Source of the DNA: Corbicula japonica
Taxonomy: Eukaryota > Mollusca > Bivalvia > Venerida > Cyrenidae
NCBI GenBank assembly: GCA_038501625.1
Contig: JAZAYU010000113.1
Coordinates: 1,798,001 to 1,862,000 of the forward strand
Reading direction: 5' to 3'
DNA length: 64,000 nucleotides
The translations under genes and the position numbers were made by a program. Positions 1 to 13,127 of the stretch are shown here, one piece after another (the first letter of the stretch is position 1; every line of letters starts with the position of its first letter). A model generated the notes under the pieces. It was not told where the DNA came from. It did no database searches and worked only from the letters and a program-made list of their open reading frames with translations.

Positions 1-1236
1 ATGAAACTGCCGAATTATAAACTCTGAAATAGATGTAATAATGTTTGTAGAAAGTGTTCTGTTGTTTCAAAATGATAAAAATAGTTTCAGTGTCAGTCGC
101 AGAGAAAAGATAGGAACACTTTCGCCGGAGTATAAAGGTCTTGATCGTATAGCCTCGGAAATCGGCCGAGAGGTTGTGATTAAGCCTAACCTATATAAAG
201 TTTTCATAACACATTGAAAGCAATTCAATGCCCGTTTTATTCCCACGGAACTGTCGTATGAATGCATGCGTTATGGCATTTAAAGGTAACATTCATTTTA
301 CCGGCACGTGATGCAGAAATCGGAATTTGGCCAAGACCAGACACAAGATATGCAAACAATCTATCATGATCTCCACTGACAGTGACAGTACAACTGTTGC
401 CAACTGTACAACAGCTCCCCACCCGTTAAATCAGAGTGATCCATAACTTTTGTATAAAATGAGGGATATAATGGAACAAAAGAGTGCAATATACATATCA
501 GGAATGGCAACAGTAGACACAGCCTCCCTACACAGCCAAAACATGACAGGGACAAAAAGAAAAAGATCGAGCCTCTATGTTCTTTTACAAGATTTCCATT
601 AAAACTTTTATAATCTCTAAGTTCCCTTTTCATCTGTTTTAACCCATGCCACCGCACTACATATACGTTGCACAATAATGATAACAATCTTAACATCGTG
701 TTGCTTAAATATAAATCCGGCTAGCGCTTTTGGCCGTAATAAATCAAACGACATTCAGGAGAGGTTCAACACAAAGCCAACATATTTACAACGACTGGAC
801 GCAGACGAGAAATCTGTCGCGATTACGAAACGCATAAAGTCGCTCAAAACATGCTGACTTTTATGTTTTAGAAGTCAGTTTTGTCATAAGTGATAAAAAG
901 AAAGTCGACTTATTTTCGGCGTTAACGGATACAATGTTGACATATGTTGTACGTTTTCTATTAATAGGAAATGAACAAGATGAGGCCTAAAAACGCTTCC
1001 GTAAATTAATACTCCTGACTTGCCCGTTCTCCATTTTGTACTCTATGAATGCGCAATAAATCACTTAAAAACGCGATAAAAGATGCGAGTCGGGATTTCG
1101 CATCGCGTTTGCAGGACCCCCTATCGTGATCTTATCGACTTCCTATAGTGTCTTCTTAATCTCGACTTACCAACCCATAGATCGACAGGGCGAAACGATT
1201 GTCCCCAGAAACATCAACACATATCTTGGTTTGGTA
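1..1236. other. non-coding, no gene seen
   Basis: AT-rich sequence with only short unsupported open frames on both strands; none shows a recognisable domain or paired splice sites. It contains one degenerate copy (about 480-560) of a dispersed repeat that recurs near 15.98 kb and at the right end of the window. Confidence 0.6.
480..560 (+). repeat. dispersed repeat, copy 1 (degenerate)
   Basis: The words ATATCAGGAATGGC and ACACAGCCTCCC followed by ACACAGCCAAAA recur in the same order at 63,878-64,000 and, more diverged, at about 15,978-16,100. No terminal repeats were recognised, so the class is unknown. Confidence 0.5.
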
Positions 1237-1869
1237 ACCTGTCTGATATACTAGTGTCACAAGGTAAATAATCTCAATATTAAGAAAATGTCATAATTTA
1301 TTTACTTAGTGGACACAACAAATTTAAAAACATAGGAGTTTAAATAGTTAAGATAATGTCATTTTGTACAACAATAACATTTTGCGAAGTATAATATAAT
1401 TATTATTACGATATTTAAATGATAATCGCCGTACAAATATATTCTTAAGGTGTAATAGGTGCTAATTTGTATTTGTTAAGAATATCAGCTATTAATAAAA
1501 AAATCAGCGAAAAAAAGAAGGCGCTTAATTCCTTTTGGACTAGAGGACAGTTTTAAGTTTGTAACCCTTCTGATATACTAGAGTCACACGGTAAATAATC
1601 GCAAGATTAACAATTTCATACATAATTTATTTATTTAGTGGACACAACACATTTAAAAAAAAATAAAATTAGAAGTTAAATATATAAGAAAGTGTCTTTT
1701 TTAAAAAACATAACATTCTGCGGCGTATATAAGGATATTATCGTGATAATCCACGTACAAGTAAAAATTCTTTAGGTGTAATCGGTGCTAAAAACGTATT
1801 CATTAAGAAAAGCAGTTAATGAAAAAAAATGCACGCCTTCTTTTCGGAATAGAGTATAGTTTTAAGTTT
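1237..1869 (+). repeat. direct tandem duplication, two units of about 0.32 kb
   Basis: Unit 1 (about 1237-1560) and unit 2 (about 1561-1869) align over their whole length. Shared landmarks in order are CTGATATACTAG, a TTATTTA..TAGTGGACACAACA block, TAACATT.TGCG, GTGTAAT.GGTGCTAA and a closing AGTTTTAAGTTT. Small indels and substitutions indicate an old event. No coding frame is conserved between the units. Confidence 0.8.
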
Positions 1870-4049
1870 CTTTTTATATAAACATTTCTTCATCAGGGGT
1901 GGATTCCAGCGGGAAAGGAAGGGGTCATACACGTAGTTAGTGGTATAGTTAAAAACTGTTCAACCCAGCGATTCCGAAAGTATCCCGATGTCTCTCATAC
2001 TCTTATTCATTCTCGATAAAAAAGCAGAGTTCTGACTTATTTTATTTATTACACCCGAAAAAATGTGAATGTACATCTGAAAAATGCAGGTAATTGATTT
2101 ATTCATTTACTTTTTAGATACGAGCTTTTGTTAAGATAAGAAGACCAAAAAATGCAAAGAAACAATTAGACGACATTCGACATTTATTAGACAAATTAAT
2201 TAAGAATTCATTCAAAATTTACCCTATGTTCCAATTAAAAAAGTTCAAAGATATTTAATTATAAGTTATCATCCCAATACGTATTGTCGAAAATAAACTG
2301 CTAAAACGAAATCATTAGACGCATTCATCATCAACTAACTAAATTCCAGATTTCCACATTCATACCATTTTAAGTTTCGTTGCTAAAAACAACATCATCT
2401 CTTGATTATTTGATTGCAACATGTATCAAGCATCAAACACAAATTATTGACTTGTACACTTTCATTACGTTATGAGATTTACGTCCCGTTTGTAATTATG
2501 AAGAGCGAAAATAGATAAAATTTAATTTTAAATATTTAGAAAGCTGTTGATGTTGTTAAAATATTATGAACAAGGGCTTTATACTGTTACTGTAACAGTT
2601 AATTCAATTTTAACCCAGCTAGTCCGTCAAAAGACGGTAGTACCGAGGTTTATTCAAACTAATAAAATAATTATATGTGATTAAATCACCATATTCAGTC
2701 ATTTTGACTTAAGATTCTCATCGCAAAACAATTAATGCGGGTATTAAGAAGATGAACGAATCGCCAATTATTACAACTCCACCCCACGAATCGCGTTATC
2801 GCATTACTGTGTTACTTATTTTCAATTGGTCGATGTTTATAAAAGAGGCGTTTCTTTTTTTGAGGCGCCGAACATATCGATTGATATGTTCGAAGGTTTG
2901 TATTAGTATTTTTAAAATCAGAAGCAACGCAAAGAGTGAAACCGATTCTTTAATTGATATATTTCTTTTATTTTTTATTAACTGTGATAGTGCGCGTATT
3001 GTTTGATTTATAATAATTTCTATGTTAATCATGTTTTTATTCACGCGTTAAGATCAATTAGATTATTGTTACATATTGTCGTTATCTAACATTAACAGAT
3101 TAAACATAAAAATTTACATTCAAAACGTTAGAATAGTCGGAATAAATAATTTCAGATACTTTAGATATAAGAGAGATTACAAATAGTCATAGAAAAATGG
3201 ATAGAAAATAAAAAATAAAATTACAGATTAAGGAGAGTGATCAAGTTTTAACAGTTAGAAGATATATGGAGTTAAGGACACGTGCCTTTAATGAGATATT
3301 CTCAATTCGGTTTGACTCCGATCATTAAATTTCATATGTGAAATGTAATACCTTTTAAAGGCAGAATTGATAATTTTCTATCGTGCTGAAGACGGTAGCC
3401 AAATGATGATTATCTGGTAAAATTATACTATTACACTTTTTTGCAAAGAGGGAGCTTAACTATATACATATATATAAAGTATATTGTCCATATCAGTTTG
3501 ATACTTAGTTTAATAATTTGATAATCTTTAATTCTTTACCAGCGGTTGACACTTTTATTACCAATTAGATGTAGATATCTCTTAAAGTTGCCATGGTAAT
3601 ATTGCCCGAGGCAGATAAATTATCGGAATTTTGGCGATTTTACATACATACGTATATTTAACAGAGACCGCATATTAAGAAACAACTTAACTTTAAATAC
3701 GAGTGAAGGGTTACCATTCATTAATAAAGATCAATTAAATGCATTTAAGAAATAAAGTTTTGTATTAGACATTTACTGAGCAAGTGAAAACCTTGTACGG
3801 GAATACCTGACACAAATATTGTTTACCGAATTTATTAGTTATTTATTGTTATTAATATTCAAAGTGAACTTAAATATAAATACAGACACTTTATATGTGT
3901 TTTATCGTGCCGACGGAAAACCGGCGGATTTGCATTGGTTGTGTTTTTTTTATAAAACGAGCTTGATAAGAAAAGAAAATCGTATATTTCGATGAATACA
4001 AAAAGATCAATTACATAGAAGACATCACCGTCAACAATAAATACAATTA
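1870..4049. other. non-coding, no gene seen
   Basis: AT-rich with no supported exon. A degenerate GGGGTGGATTCC motif near 1897 resembles the GGGGCGGATCC transposon ends found further right. Short diverged similarities link parts of 3.1-3.95 kb with 7.59-7.85 kb (for example GTCGGAATAAATA and GCCGACG..AAACC.G.CGGAT), suggesting an old dispersed repeat. Confidence 0.5.
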
Positions 4050-5533
4050 GGGGCGGATCCAGGAATTTAGTGAGGGGGGTTCAACTCAGCGAGTCATATT
4101 TTTACAGCGTTAATTTGTAACTGAGCTTGAACATCAGTCCCTACGACACTTCCAGGGTTCCCAATAAATAATATGAATTTTGTAAGAGGCCCAGACAGTG
4201 AATTTTTAAGAGGCTTCACTTATCTAGGGGTCAGGAGCCTGCTTCCCTGGAAAATTTGGAAAATCTATAACCCAAATCCCGCATTCTGAGGTATTTTGTG
4301 GGGATCTTATAGCAGGTTTTGGACTACTTTTTCATACTTGATTTTAACTATTTCTCTGCAGTAGTGATGCAATTACACGTATAAGCACTCGGATCCAAAT
4401 ATTGTAACTCATTATTTAAATCTAGATATGCGAAACACAATGTTTTAACTCGAGAAATTGTTAATTAGAGAAAAACAGCTCGAAATGACTATAGTTCCCA
4501 GTTTTAAGACACTCAAATTCTGCAAACAATGTTGAAAAAGAGTATGATAAGTCACATTATCAAGTAATGTCGTTTTAGTTAGAAATAATTACCGGTAGGA
4601 AAAGTGGAGAGGCACCAATACAATCTTTGTAGGATATAAAGTATGCTACTTCTGAGGATCTTTCGACGTTTAAATGCTTTATTTTCACGAACGGCATGAA
4701 ATTCAGTCCCAACTGACGCACTTTTATGTATGAGATAAATTTAAGCAGAAACGATTGTGTAATGATTTTGGCGCTAAAATCCTGGAACGACCATGATTAA
4801 TATATGCGCACGTGCTTCATGGCGCGCCCGGCATTTTTTGGGATTTTTTTATATTCTCTATGAGAAACCATTCAAAATATAAGATCAGTGCAAGACTCTA
4901 TCTCAGTAAAATACTCTATGCCTATGCGAACTTACAGTAGTTGTGCTCTTTGTCTTTGATGGTTCGCCGCCTTACGTGATATAAAAAAATGAATGTATAT
5001 TTTAAAGCAAACTTTATTACTTTATTTCTTGTATTGCGAATATCATCATCTGAATGAATGGAACATGTTATAGCTCAGACTCTATTACTTCGAATGTTAT
5101 TACGTTGCAAAAGGTCGGTCCCCTTTTCTGTGATTTATCAAATGCCTGCGAAGAGAGACTGGGGGACGCAAAAACATGCAATACAAAGGTTTTCTTTGAT
5201 TAACCATTTCCTACTTAGTTGTTTTGATTAAAAGCAGATTGGCTACATATATTGTCAAGTGTGCAATTGTGGGAAGTTGTTCATTGGCAATACACAGGTT
5301 TGAAGTCCAAGTTTTGATTGCCATGACCACCACATAGGCCTCATTTCTTGTCGCCAAATGAAACAATTTAGCACCCAACTGGTTGTCGATTATTTTCTGA
5401 AAACCAGTTATATTGGTTCATACCCTGAGCCATAAACATTGAACCACGAACCACCCGGAATAAAAAAAAATCGGGGAAATTAGGGGATTCGGACGTAGGG
5501 GGTTCGTCCGAACCCCCTCTGGATCCGCCACTG
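4050..5533. mobile_element. possible non-autonomous DNA transposon with GGCGGATCCAG ends
   Basis: The left end reads GGGGCGGATCCAG followed by a run of G and TTC. The right end (5519-5533) is CTGGATCCGCC followed by ACTG, an inverted match of 11 bases, also next to a GGGGGTTC-type stretch. Another forward copy of the end lies at 6231. No target-site duplication could be fixed and no transposase is present, so the pair may be two separate solo ends rather than one 1.5-kb element. Confidence 0.4.
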
Positions 5534-5827
5534 TACATCAGTACTTTGTTTTGGACACTTATCATTTACACGCCTTTGCTACATAGCACCCACAATTGAT
5601 AAAAGACCTAATTGGTAACGTGTCTTTTACCGAAAAAATAATACAAGTTAATTAGGAACGGGGGTCATGTTTTAATGAATTCGCATCTGATTTCATTTTA
5701 CAGCAAGGATGGAATTTTTTTTCAATCCATTTAGTGCATGATGAAATGTCACCTTTTTCAGTTCACTCAAGCGCGAATTCAAGTTAATGCATCAGGCTCA
5801 AACAAGTCGATAATCGATAATAATAGC

Positions 5828-5879
5828 AACGCAATTTCTTTAAACACAAAGTATATTTCGTGTTTAAAGAAATTGCGTT
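5828..5879. repeat. perfect 20-bp inverted repeat (hairpin)
   Basis: Arms 5828-5847 and 5860-5879 are exact reverse complements (AACGCAATTTCTTTAAACAC and its complement) around a 12-base loop. A diverged version of the right half recurs at about 5940-6005. It may be the remnant of a small foldback element. Confidence 0.75.
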
Positions 5880-8800
5880 TCTAATTACTTTAAGCAGTTA
5901 TTTTTATCGTTCAAGAAATTATAAGCGCAACTTTTTCAAACACGAAATATGTAAATCCAGATATTTTTCGTGATTAAAGAAGTTCCGTTTCTAATTTCTT
6001 CAACTTAAAATATATATTGGCCCAATTTTTACTTTTACGAAATTCAAAATAGCATAACTTTAACCTCAAAATAGGATATCGCAATAACTTTGTGAACCTA
6101 TGTGAAGGTAACATCAATTAAAAATATATCCTTTTTAATCAGTTTGCACATAAATTTTTATTTTAATAGAATGACCATAGTTTAAAGGGGACAGATCGCT
6201 AGGTTTACAGAACTTTAAATAGATTATACCGGGGCGGATCCAGAATGGGTTCGGTGATGGAGATTTTGGTAAGAAAGTTGGAAAATATCACTACTATACA
6301 ATTGCAAACGAACCCCATTTCAGAAAGCTTACATCCGACCTTGAATATGTAGGATGCTGAGGTAGTTAACTTTTAATCTCAAAATGGAATATCGCTGTAT
6401 ACTTCAAAAATAATACTTTTCTTTTATGCGCGTGTTGTCAACATCGTCACAATACTTATTGTCATTGTAATCATAATGATCAACTTTGGCTTGGTTATTA
6501 AATTGCAACTCAATTTAGGCATGATTTATTTTAATTTGTTCCAGAAAACATAAAATCACATAAACATAAAGCACTTACACTGAAGTCGTTAAAATGCCTT
6601 GGGAGGCTCAAGATGCTTACTGTGATCTGTCTTTCAGGACCTGTTCCACTTTCCAAGAAAACCTTATCATAACATAAAGTCCCGAACCTAAGAATGAAGA
6701 CCAGTCTCACATGTCAGCAATCCGATAATTAGTTAACTTGTCTTAGAATTGACAAATGGAAATTCGCGAGCATAGACTGGTTTTCTTTATCAGTTTTATA
6801 CCTTTTGGGTCTTTCTATTAATATGTATTTTTAGGTATCGTAGAGTTGAGATCTCTCCGGAAACGAGCGAAAATTCGCATAAATATTATCACGCGAAAAA
6901 ATGTTTCAACTAGGCGATTGCTAACCTGTTAGCTGAATTTCCAACCTTAAGTATATTCGATTTTATAAGTAATTTTATGCCGAGTCTTAGTTTTATGCAT
7001 AAAATTTCAACACGTTATTCAGCTGACGTGATAACTTTATTAAGTTGAAGTTAACTATCGCTTAAGCTACCACAATTACGTAATACATGTAAACACCATC
7101 AAGACATTTCTGAACAAATAAAGTCCTATTCCAACTTCAGATAGACCCGATCAGCATTTAAAAGTTTAACAGTTCAATTAATTTAGCATTTAAGTTTTTT
7201 TTTAAATAAACGTATCCACGAAATTCTAGACAACATGAATTGAGGGAATACCGATATATACCGCAATATGACACGTGGAGAGTCAATTTAAAGTCAATTT
7301 ATTTGATTTAAAAACAGAATCATAAGAAAGAATTGAAAGTACTGACGGTCGCCATACCTAATGTCTAGTCTTTACTTAGCCTGGATTCCAGGCAATGAAG
7401 TATTTTGTTTTCTTCAATTTCCAACTTTTGATCTTAAGCCAGTCTACATCCCTCTCTACATACATCTCTCTCAATGCAGTTGGATAGAAAATAGACTGGC
7501 TACGATAACATTTTGTTATGATGCGTAAAATATAAGAAGACTAACAAACTTATTATCAGACCAGTGTCTATTCTAGCCTTATACATTATAGTCGGAATAA
7601 ATAGGATATTGCAGATATGGAAGTGATTACAAATAATCATGAACAATATTTAAGAAAATGATGATCGAGTTTTAACACAGGAAGTTATTTGTTCATCATT
7701 TTAGTGGATCTTTTTTCGGGTCAAAATAATGCATTTTACAAAAAAATGTTATTTATAATCTAATTGAACTACAGAAAAAAATACAGAACGTGTATTCGCG
7801 TTCTTTACTGCCGACGAAAACCCGACGGATTGAACCCTGTTATAAAATGAATACTAGTATTTAACCAATAACAATTTCAATCTCTAGGTCGGTAAGTATT
7901 TATACATGAGCAATCTAAAACTTTAGCCGGTCGCGCGGCTACGTTGCGCGGGTTTAAGCCTGTAAATTCATTAACCTATATGCATATCAAATAGCCTGTA
8001 GTCGTATTTAAATAAAAAGAAATCTTTGTAGTAATTTATTTTTATCATGTCCCATGTATATTATAGATAGTCAATTATAAAATTAAATATCAAAATAATT
8101 TTGACAATAAACTGTAGAATTATGCAACACAATAGATATTTGAATTTAGATGTAAATTGTTTTCTTTTACTTAAGGAAAATATTATGTATTCAACATTTC
8201 ACCTAGCTACCTTATTTCAGTATGGTAGCAAATTCACTTACTAGGAAATCATTCAATGACGCGTTAGTTGAGAATTATAGAAATAAATTTCCCCAAAATT
8301 TGAAAAAATACTGGATTTCCATTGAATTATTTTAACCTTTAAATTAGCGTTAAAATAAGTGATAAGCTGTCTAAATAAAAATAATTTTGGTCTTCATTGC
8401 GCCATGGTAATTTAGAACAGCTCGCATGTTCATTACACATATATGTTCATTAAAAGTCGTTTTAAATGTAACTTATTTAGAAAGTTACTCTTACGAAACA
8501 CGTTTATAAGTTTACACGTACATGCTACATTTGTGCAAATAATCTCTGAATTGTTTGAGACCGCCATTTTTAAGTTTTATTAGCATAAGTAAAATATAAG
8601 ATATATTTAAGCCCTGAAAAATTTTTTAATGTTGGGTTATATTCTCCATGAAAACATTTTTAACTCGTTAACGGGGTATCTAATCTGCAGACTAAATTAA
8701 ACTTATTTACATCTTTAAAATAATTTACAAATGCATCATTTTTAAAGCTTTATTTTTCTTAATAAGGATATTTTAATTCAAGAAAGGTAAAGGCCACCTT

Positions 8801-9950
8801 CCCAGCGATCGCTTATCAAGCGATAAGTGAAACTCCGCCTGCAACATTGAGTGCGCATGCGTGAAAGATAACATTCCCAGGGCAGTTAAACGATAATACG
8901 CGCTAAATAAAAACGTGTTGCTGAAAGATTATAAGGAAGATTTATATACTGAGCGAAAAAGTGAAATAGGATGATGTCAATGCATGGCCGATATAGAATT
9001 GTATCTTCCCAAGATTACGTTGCTTCTGGACCAATTAATTCAAATATATGCATTCGATATGTATATTTCAATGTATATTTTAATGAATGTTATAAGTTTA
9101 GTTTATATAAGCAGCACAACTGAACCGTGAGGTTTTTTTTTCACTCGCTTTTATTCAAATGTATGGGATCTGATTGTTTTGTCAGATATAAGCGTTGAAA
9201 TGTATTATTAATTTATTAGTAGGTAAAAAGATTTAATCCAACTATAATACACAGAAAACTAAATCTAAATCACATTAAGAAAACCAACCTCATAAAAATG
9301 CAGCGAATTTTTATTTCAAACAACGTTTGATATTTTACGGAAACGTTTTCACAAAGAAATTTTTATACATTTTACTTATAATTATATTTTAGGCCTATGT
9401 TTAATATTTTTCAATGTAAAACGGTGCCACCTTATTACATAAAGCGAGCGAAAATCGCTACAATCATAATCAAAACGGATATTGAACAAATTAAAAATTC
9501 ACTCGAAATAGCCATGAATAATGAAGTTAGAAGTAGTTAACTTTTCTCATATGTTATTTACAATGAAAAACACATAATATATTTATAACCTATCTGTCAA
9601 GAAAATGTTGTCTCGCATTCTTACAAGAAAAATTAAACCTAGTTTTTGTTTTAAATTGGCCACTTACATGCCAACAATTGTTTAAACACATGCATGTCCC
9701 ATAACACTACCATGACCGGTTTCAACAGTTAAGACGTTTCTACTAATAAACAATGAAATCAGTGATAAAAAGTGTTGATGGGCTGAGCATTATTAGGTAA
9801 AAAATATTAGGTGGTCTACATTTCTGTTCTCAATTTCAGTGTGATCTTTATGGGAGCTTTCGCTGTAGTGATAATTCAAGCTACAGCTTTGATACTGGTA
9901 CTACAATTGCTGTCAATACAAATTACTGCAGTATCATTATATTACGCGGG
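5880..9950. other. non-coding, no gene seen
   Basis: AT-rich. It holds a solo GGGGCGGATCCAG transposon end at 6231-6243 and a diverged repeat around 7.59-7.85 kb. No open frame has recognisable protein similarity or paired splice sites. Confidence 0.5.
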
Positions 9951-10120
9951 GATGAATTTTCGCGCACACCCCGTTAATAACACATTCGCGGGGGCATGAA
10001 TTCGCGCAACTGTGTTTTCCTATAAAGAAACACTTTAAAATGGTTTGATTTCGCTGGGGTCAAATTCGCGCTCTTGCCAAAGCGCGAAATACGCGAACAT
10101 TAAACCCGCGCGAAATAGAA
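9951..10120. repeat. CGCGAA-rich short repeat (MITE-like)
   Basis: A GC-rich island in AT-rich surroundings made of repeated words such as GCGGGG, AATTTTCGCGC, ATTCGCG and CGCGAAATA in both orientations. This composition is typical of short interspersed repeats in lophotrochozoan genomes. Exact ends and target duplication are not evident. Confidence 0.5.
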
Positions 10121-11433
10121 TAATTTAACTGTACACCACAGCTACAAGTTCAATAATTAATAATGCAGTGAATTCATTTATTTTCTATGGATTCTAAATT
10201 TCGTGTGTAGGTCGATCCACGTAAGTGTAATTTTACCAAAGACCCCAGAATTTTCTGCCCCCGAAGGTAATGCTTTTTCATTAAGTTGAACACAATTTTT
10301 ATAGCAGACATAACTGACGAAATTACGGTTGATATTGACGGGGCAATTATAGGACTGTCTTTGTTCGATTTTATAAATATATGTTGTCAAAATAAGCAAT
10401 GAAAAGGATTTAATTATCAGCATATTCGGACATGTAGCACTACTTTAATGCAAATAAGTTGTCGTAAGCATAACAGGTCTCTATTGACCCAGTAATGATC
10501 TTACTAGCCAGGAATATCAATACTGGTGTAAATGACTACTCCGAGTCAAAATCAAAAGAGAACCATAACAAATTATTAAACTATAATTCTATTGTCCTGA
10601 ATCGATTTCTCTCTTGGTGAGATATATAGGTTTGTGAACTTAAATTCGCATGAAAACAACTTCATGCGCACACTGCTATATCTGAAACTAAACCATGTAT
10701 CATCCGGTTGCGAACAGGTTGCGCACACTGCCAAGGGACTGCCCAACTTGAGTTGCCTGCTCAGATTTATTTTCCTTGTATGAACTGCTATATAGAGATG
10801 AATTGTGGTCTAAGGGTGGGTGGCAAACATCGCTTAAGAGATACAAAAAATAGATGTACATGCAACAACTGCAAATTCTCGTAATAATTGTAGTAATACG
10901 GTATAGTTAAGTTAAACTTCGTGTCGCATTAGTGGGTTTTAACGGTTGAGAAAGCACATGGCAATAGTTTTGCGCACTCTGTATGTGACATATACTGATG
11001 CGCCATTTGTATTTGTAAAAAAGTGCTAAAATCTAGTACCATTTAATTGGATCAGTTGATTTCGACTTACTGAATGTTTCAGGATGAAAAAAGATGGAAA
11101 ATCTCGAACGCCAAAATGAACATTAAAAAAACTTGGCACACGTACTTTCATTAATATCTTCTTTTTTTCATAAGTTAAGCAAAGTTAAAACAATAAACAA
11201 AACTCGTAGATTTGAAAATCCTTAAAAATGCAATTTATATCTTAACACGAAATTAAGCGACATACACAGCATCAATTTAAATGTCCACGTTAGCAATATA
11301 ATACGTATGGTAAGAATATGCGAGGTCTTTTGTCTGACAAATTTATAAAATATGTGATAGTTGAAATTGTTCGTTTGGTTTGGAATTTCTTAGTCCGGTA
11401 AACAGATGTTAAACTAATACTAAGTATAAACTG

Positions 11434-11473
<40 letters not shown>

Positions 11474-11706
11474 TTTTGTCAGTATTATATTATTTGGAAT
11501 TTTAAATTAAACATGGCATGTTTTTTTACCATGTTTTTCGGCAATATTTCTGTTAATTTTCAAATTTCCACAATGAAAATTTCCAAATTAAGAGTTGAAG
11601 TTACAAGCTTTCGAATGATGTATAATAAAGCTGCCTTGCTTTTAAAATGAAAAAAAAGTTTTCGGAAAATATAATATTCCGAAAATTCACAGGATCGTGT
11701 TCAAAT
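10121..11706. other. non-coding with one microsatellite
   Basis: No gene seen. An (ATT) microsatellite of about 12 units lies at 11,434-11,471. For the orphan exon at 12.9-13.1 kb this is where downstream (minus-strand) exons would be expected; none was found. Confidence 0.5.
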
Positions 11707-12237
11707 ATGATATTTTATTTATGCTTCGTGATGTTACATTTAATTTAATTAAGAACAGCATTTTAAAGAATAAACCTTCATAAAAAGTTAAGAGTGCAAA
11801 CCAGGACAAATTGAATTCAGTTTAAAACAAGTACTTTTAAATAAAATCGTACACATTTTATGAATAGTTTTAATACCCGAATTATAACATAATCCCTATA
11901 TCCAGCTAATAATTCTGAATATTCTTTATTTGAATTTTTTTCGAAAGTGTGCATATTACTTTATAACTCGCATCTTACTCATAATATACGCATCGACCAC
12001 ATAAAACAACACACATAATGATTCACAGTTTTTGGAAATTTCGGAACATGCTGTTTATTCAGTTTATTAGCGGACGCTGTAATAAATAATGTAGTTGCTT
12101 TTATTTTCATTTATATCCACTTCGTGAATTAACATTTGATGTTGAAATAAGATTCTCAATATAAACTAACCTGCAGCATATGCTTGTATTTTATATCTGT
12201 CGTGTTGGAACCTTTAAAGGTCCCTTTTCATCTAAAT

Positions 12238-12560
12238 AGATGAAAAGGTAACTTTGAAAGCCACCGAACAGAACAAATATAAAAATACTGCAGGCTCGGT
12301 TTGATTGAGCCTGTTCACGGGCAGTAATGGGAATGCATAATACTGCCCACGCCGCTTAGCCTCGGGTTGAGCGCAACTCAGTAATTACACCATTAAATAG
12401 TACAATTTTGATCATCCCAAACGATGGTATGCATATGGCGGTGAACATGGAACCTTCAGTGAAGTATTTTCAGATTAATACCAGTCCATGTTCAGCAGCG
12501 TATGGTCCCCCGATAAAAGAATGGGTTTTCCCTAAACGAGAAAACAATCGGCGGAACAGT
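12238..12560 (+). repeat. dispersed ~0.3-kb repeat, forward copy
   Basis: The block begins AGATGAAAAGGTAACTTTGAAAG and runs through GGCTCGGTTTGATTGAGCC and CCCAAACGATGG to CTAAACGAGAAAACAAT. It recurs forward at 53,215-53,480, reversed at about 49,690-50,015, and as reversed fragments at 12,175-12,233, 31,262-31,345 and 57,545-57,600. It abuts the 12,175-12,233 fragment head to head, forming a palindrome. It is missing from the matching place in the right segmental copy, so it inserted after duplication or was lost there. No transposase or clear pol III boxes are visible. Confidence 0.7.
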
Positions 12561-12934
12561 TTAGATCAATTTGTAGCTGCTAAGGTCATACTTACTCATG
12601 GATGTTGTAGTCATCAGTATCTAAACCATAAATCAGATTACTTAAATCAGTAACTTAAACCGAAGAACAGCGACAAAACGGTTGAAATTATAAGTAAGGA
12701 AACAAACAAACGGTGAAACACTGAATATATCAGTAATGGAACATGAGGATAGAATCATGGCGGTTGGAGAAATAAGAAGTAGGAAAGTTTCCATTGCCAA
12801 TATCATTCATTAGCGTCATGGTTCTCTCGATCATAACTTACTCGTACAAGACCAAATCACTGTGAAATCAAGTAAAACCCGAATCCTAACCTGAACAACA
12901 CAACTTCAACAATAAAACATTACCGAATACTAAC

Positions 12935-13127
12935 CTGTACAACACGACCTTAACCCGGGTGTTGTAGACGCAGTAGAAATTCCTGTATGTTCAGGACAAA
13001 CATTTGACCTGGGACAAAACTGTCTAATAAGCTCCGGTAGCAATTCTCTTATGGTGCCATTAGAAGGCACAACATCACCACTATGAGACAGCAACACACA
13101 CACCACAATATGCATGTTCATAATCAT
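12935..13127 (-). pseudogene. orphan first exon, paralogue of SMB-gene exon 1
   Basis: The exon reads from an ATG at 13127 to the splice donor GTTAGT at 12934. It is 64 codons plus one base, the same length and phase as exon 1 of the gene at 58.5 kb, with about eight amino-acid differences. It encodes a short hydrophobic leader (MHIVVCVLLS) followed by a cysteine-containing segment with the motif CPRSNVCPEHTGIS. The exon is open and its donor is intact. However, the duplicated block ends before the region that would contain exon 2, and no somatomedin-B exon is seen between 1 and 12.9 kb. It is probably a non-functional partial duplicate, unless it splices to exons left of the window. Confidence 0.65.

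Noticed and set aside
9811..9999. 62-codon plus-strand hydrophobic frame
   Set aside because: It runs into the CGCGAA repeat at 9.95 kb and has no supporting signals.
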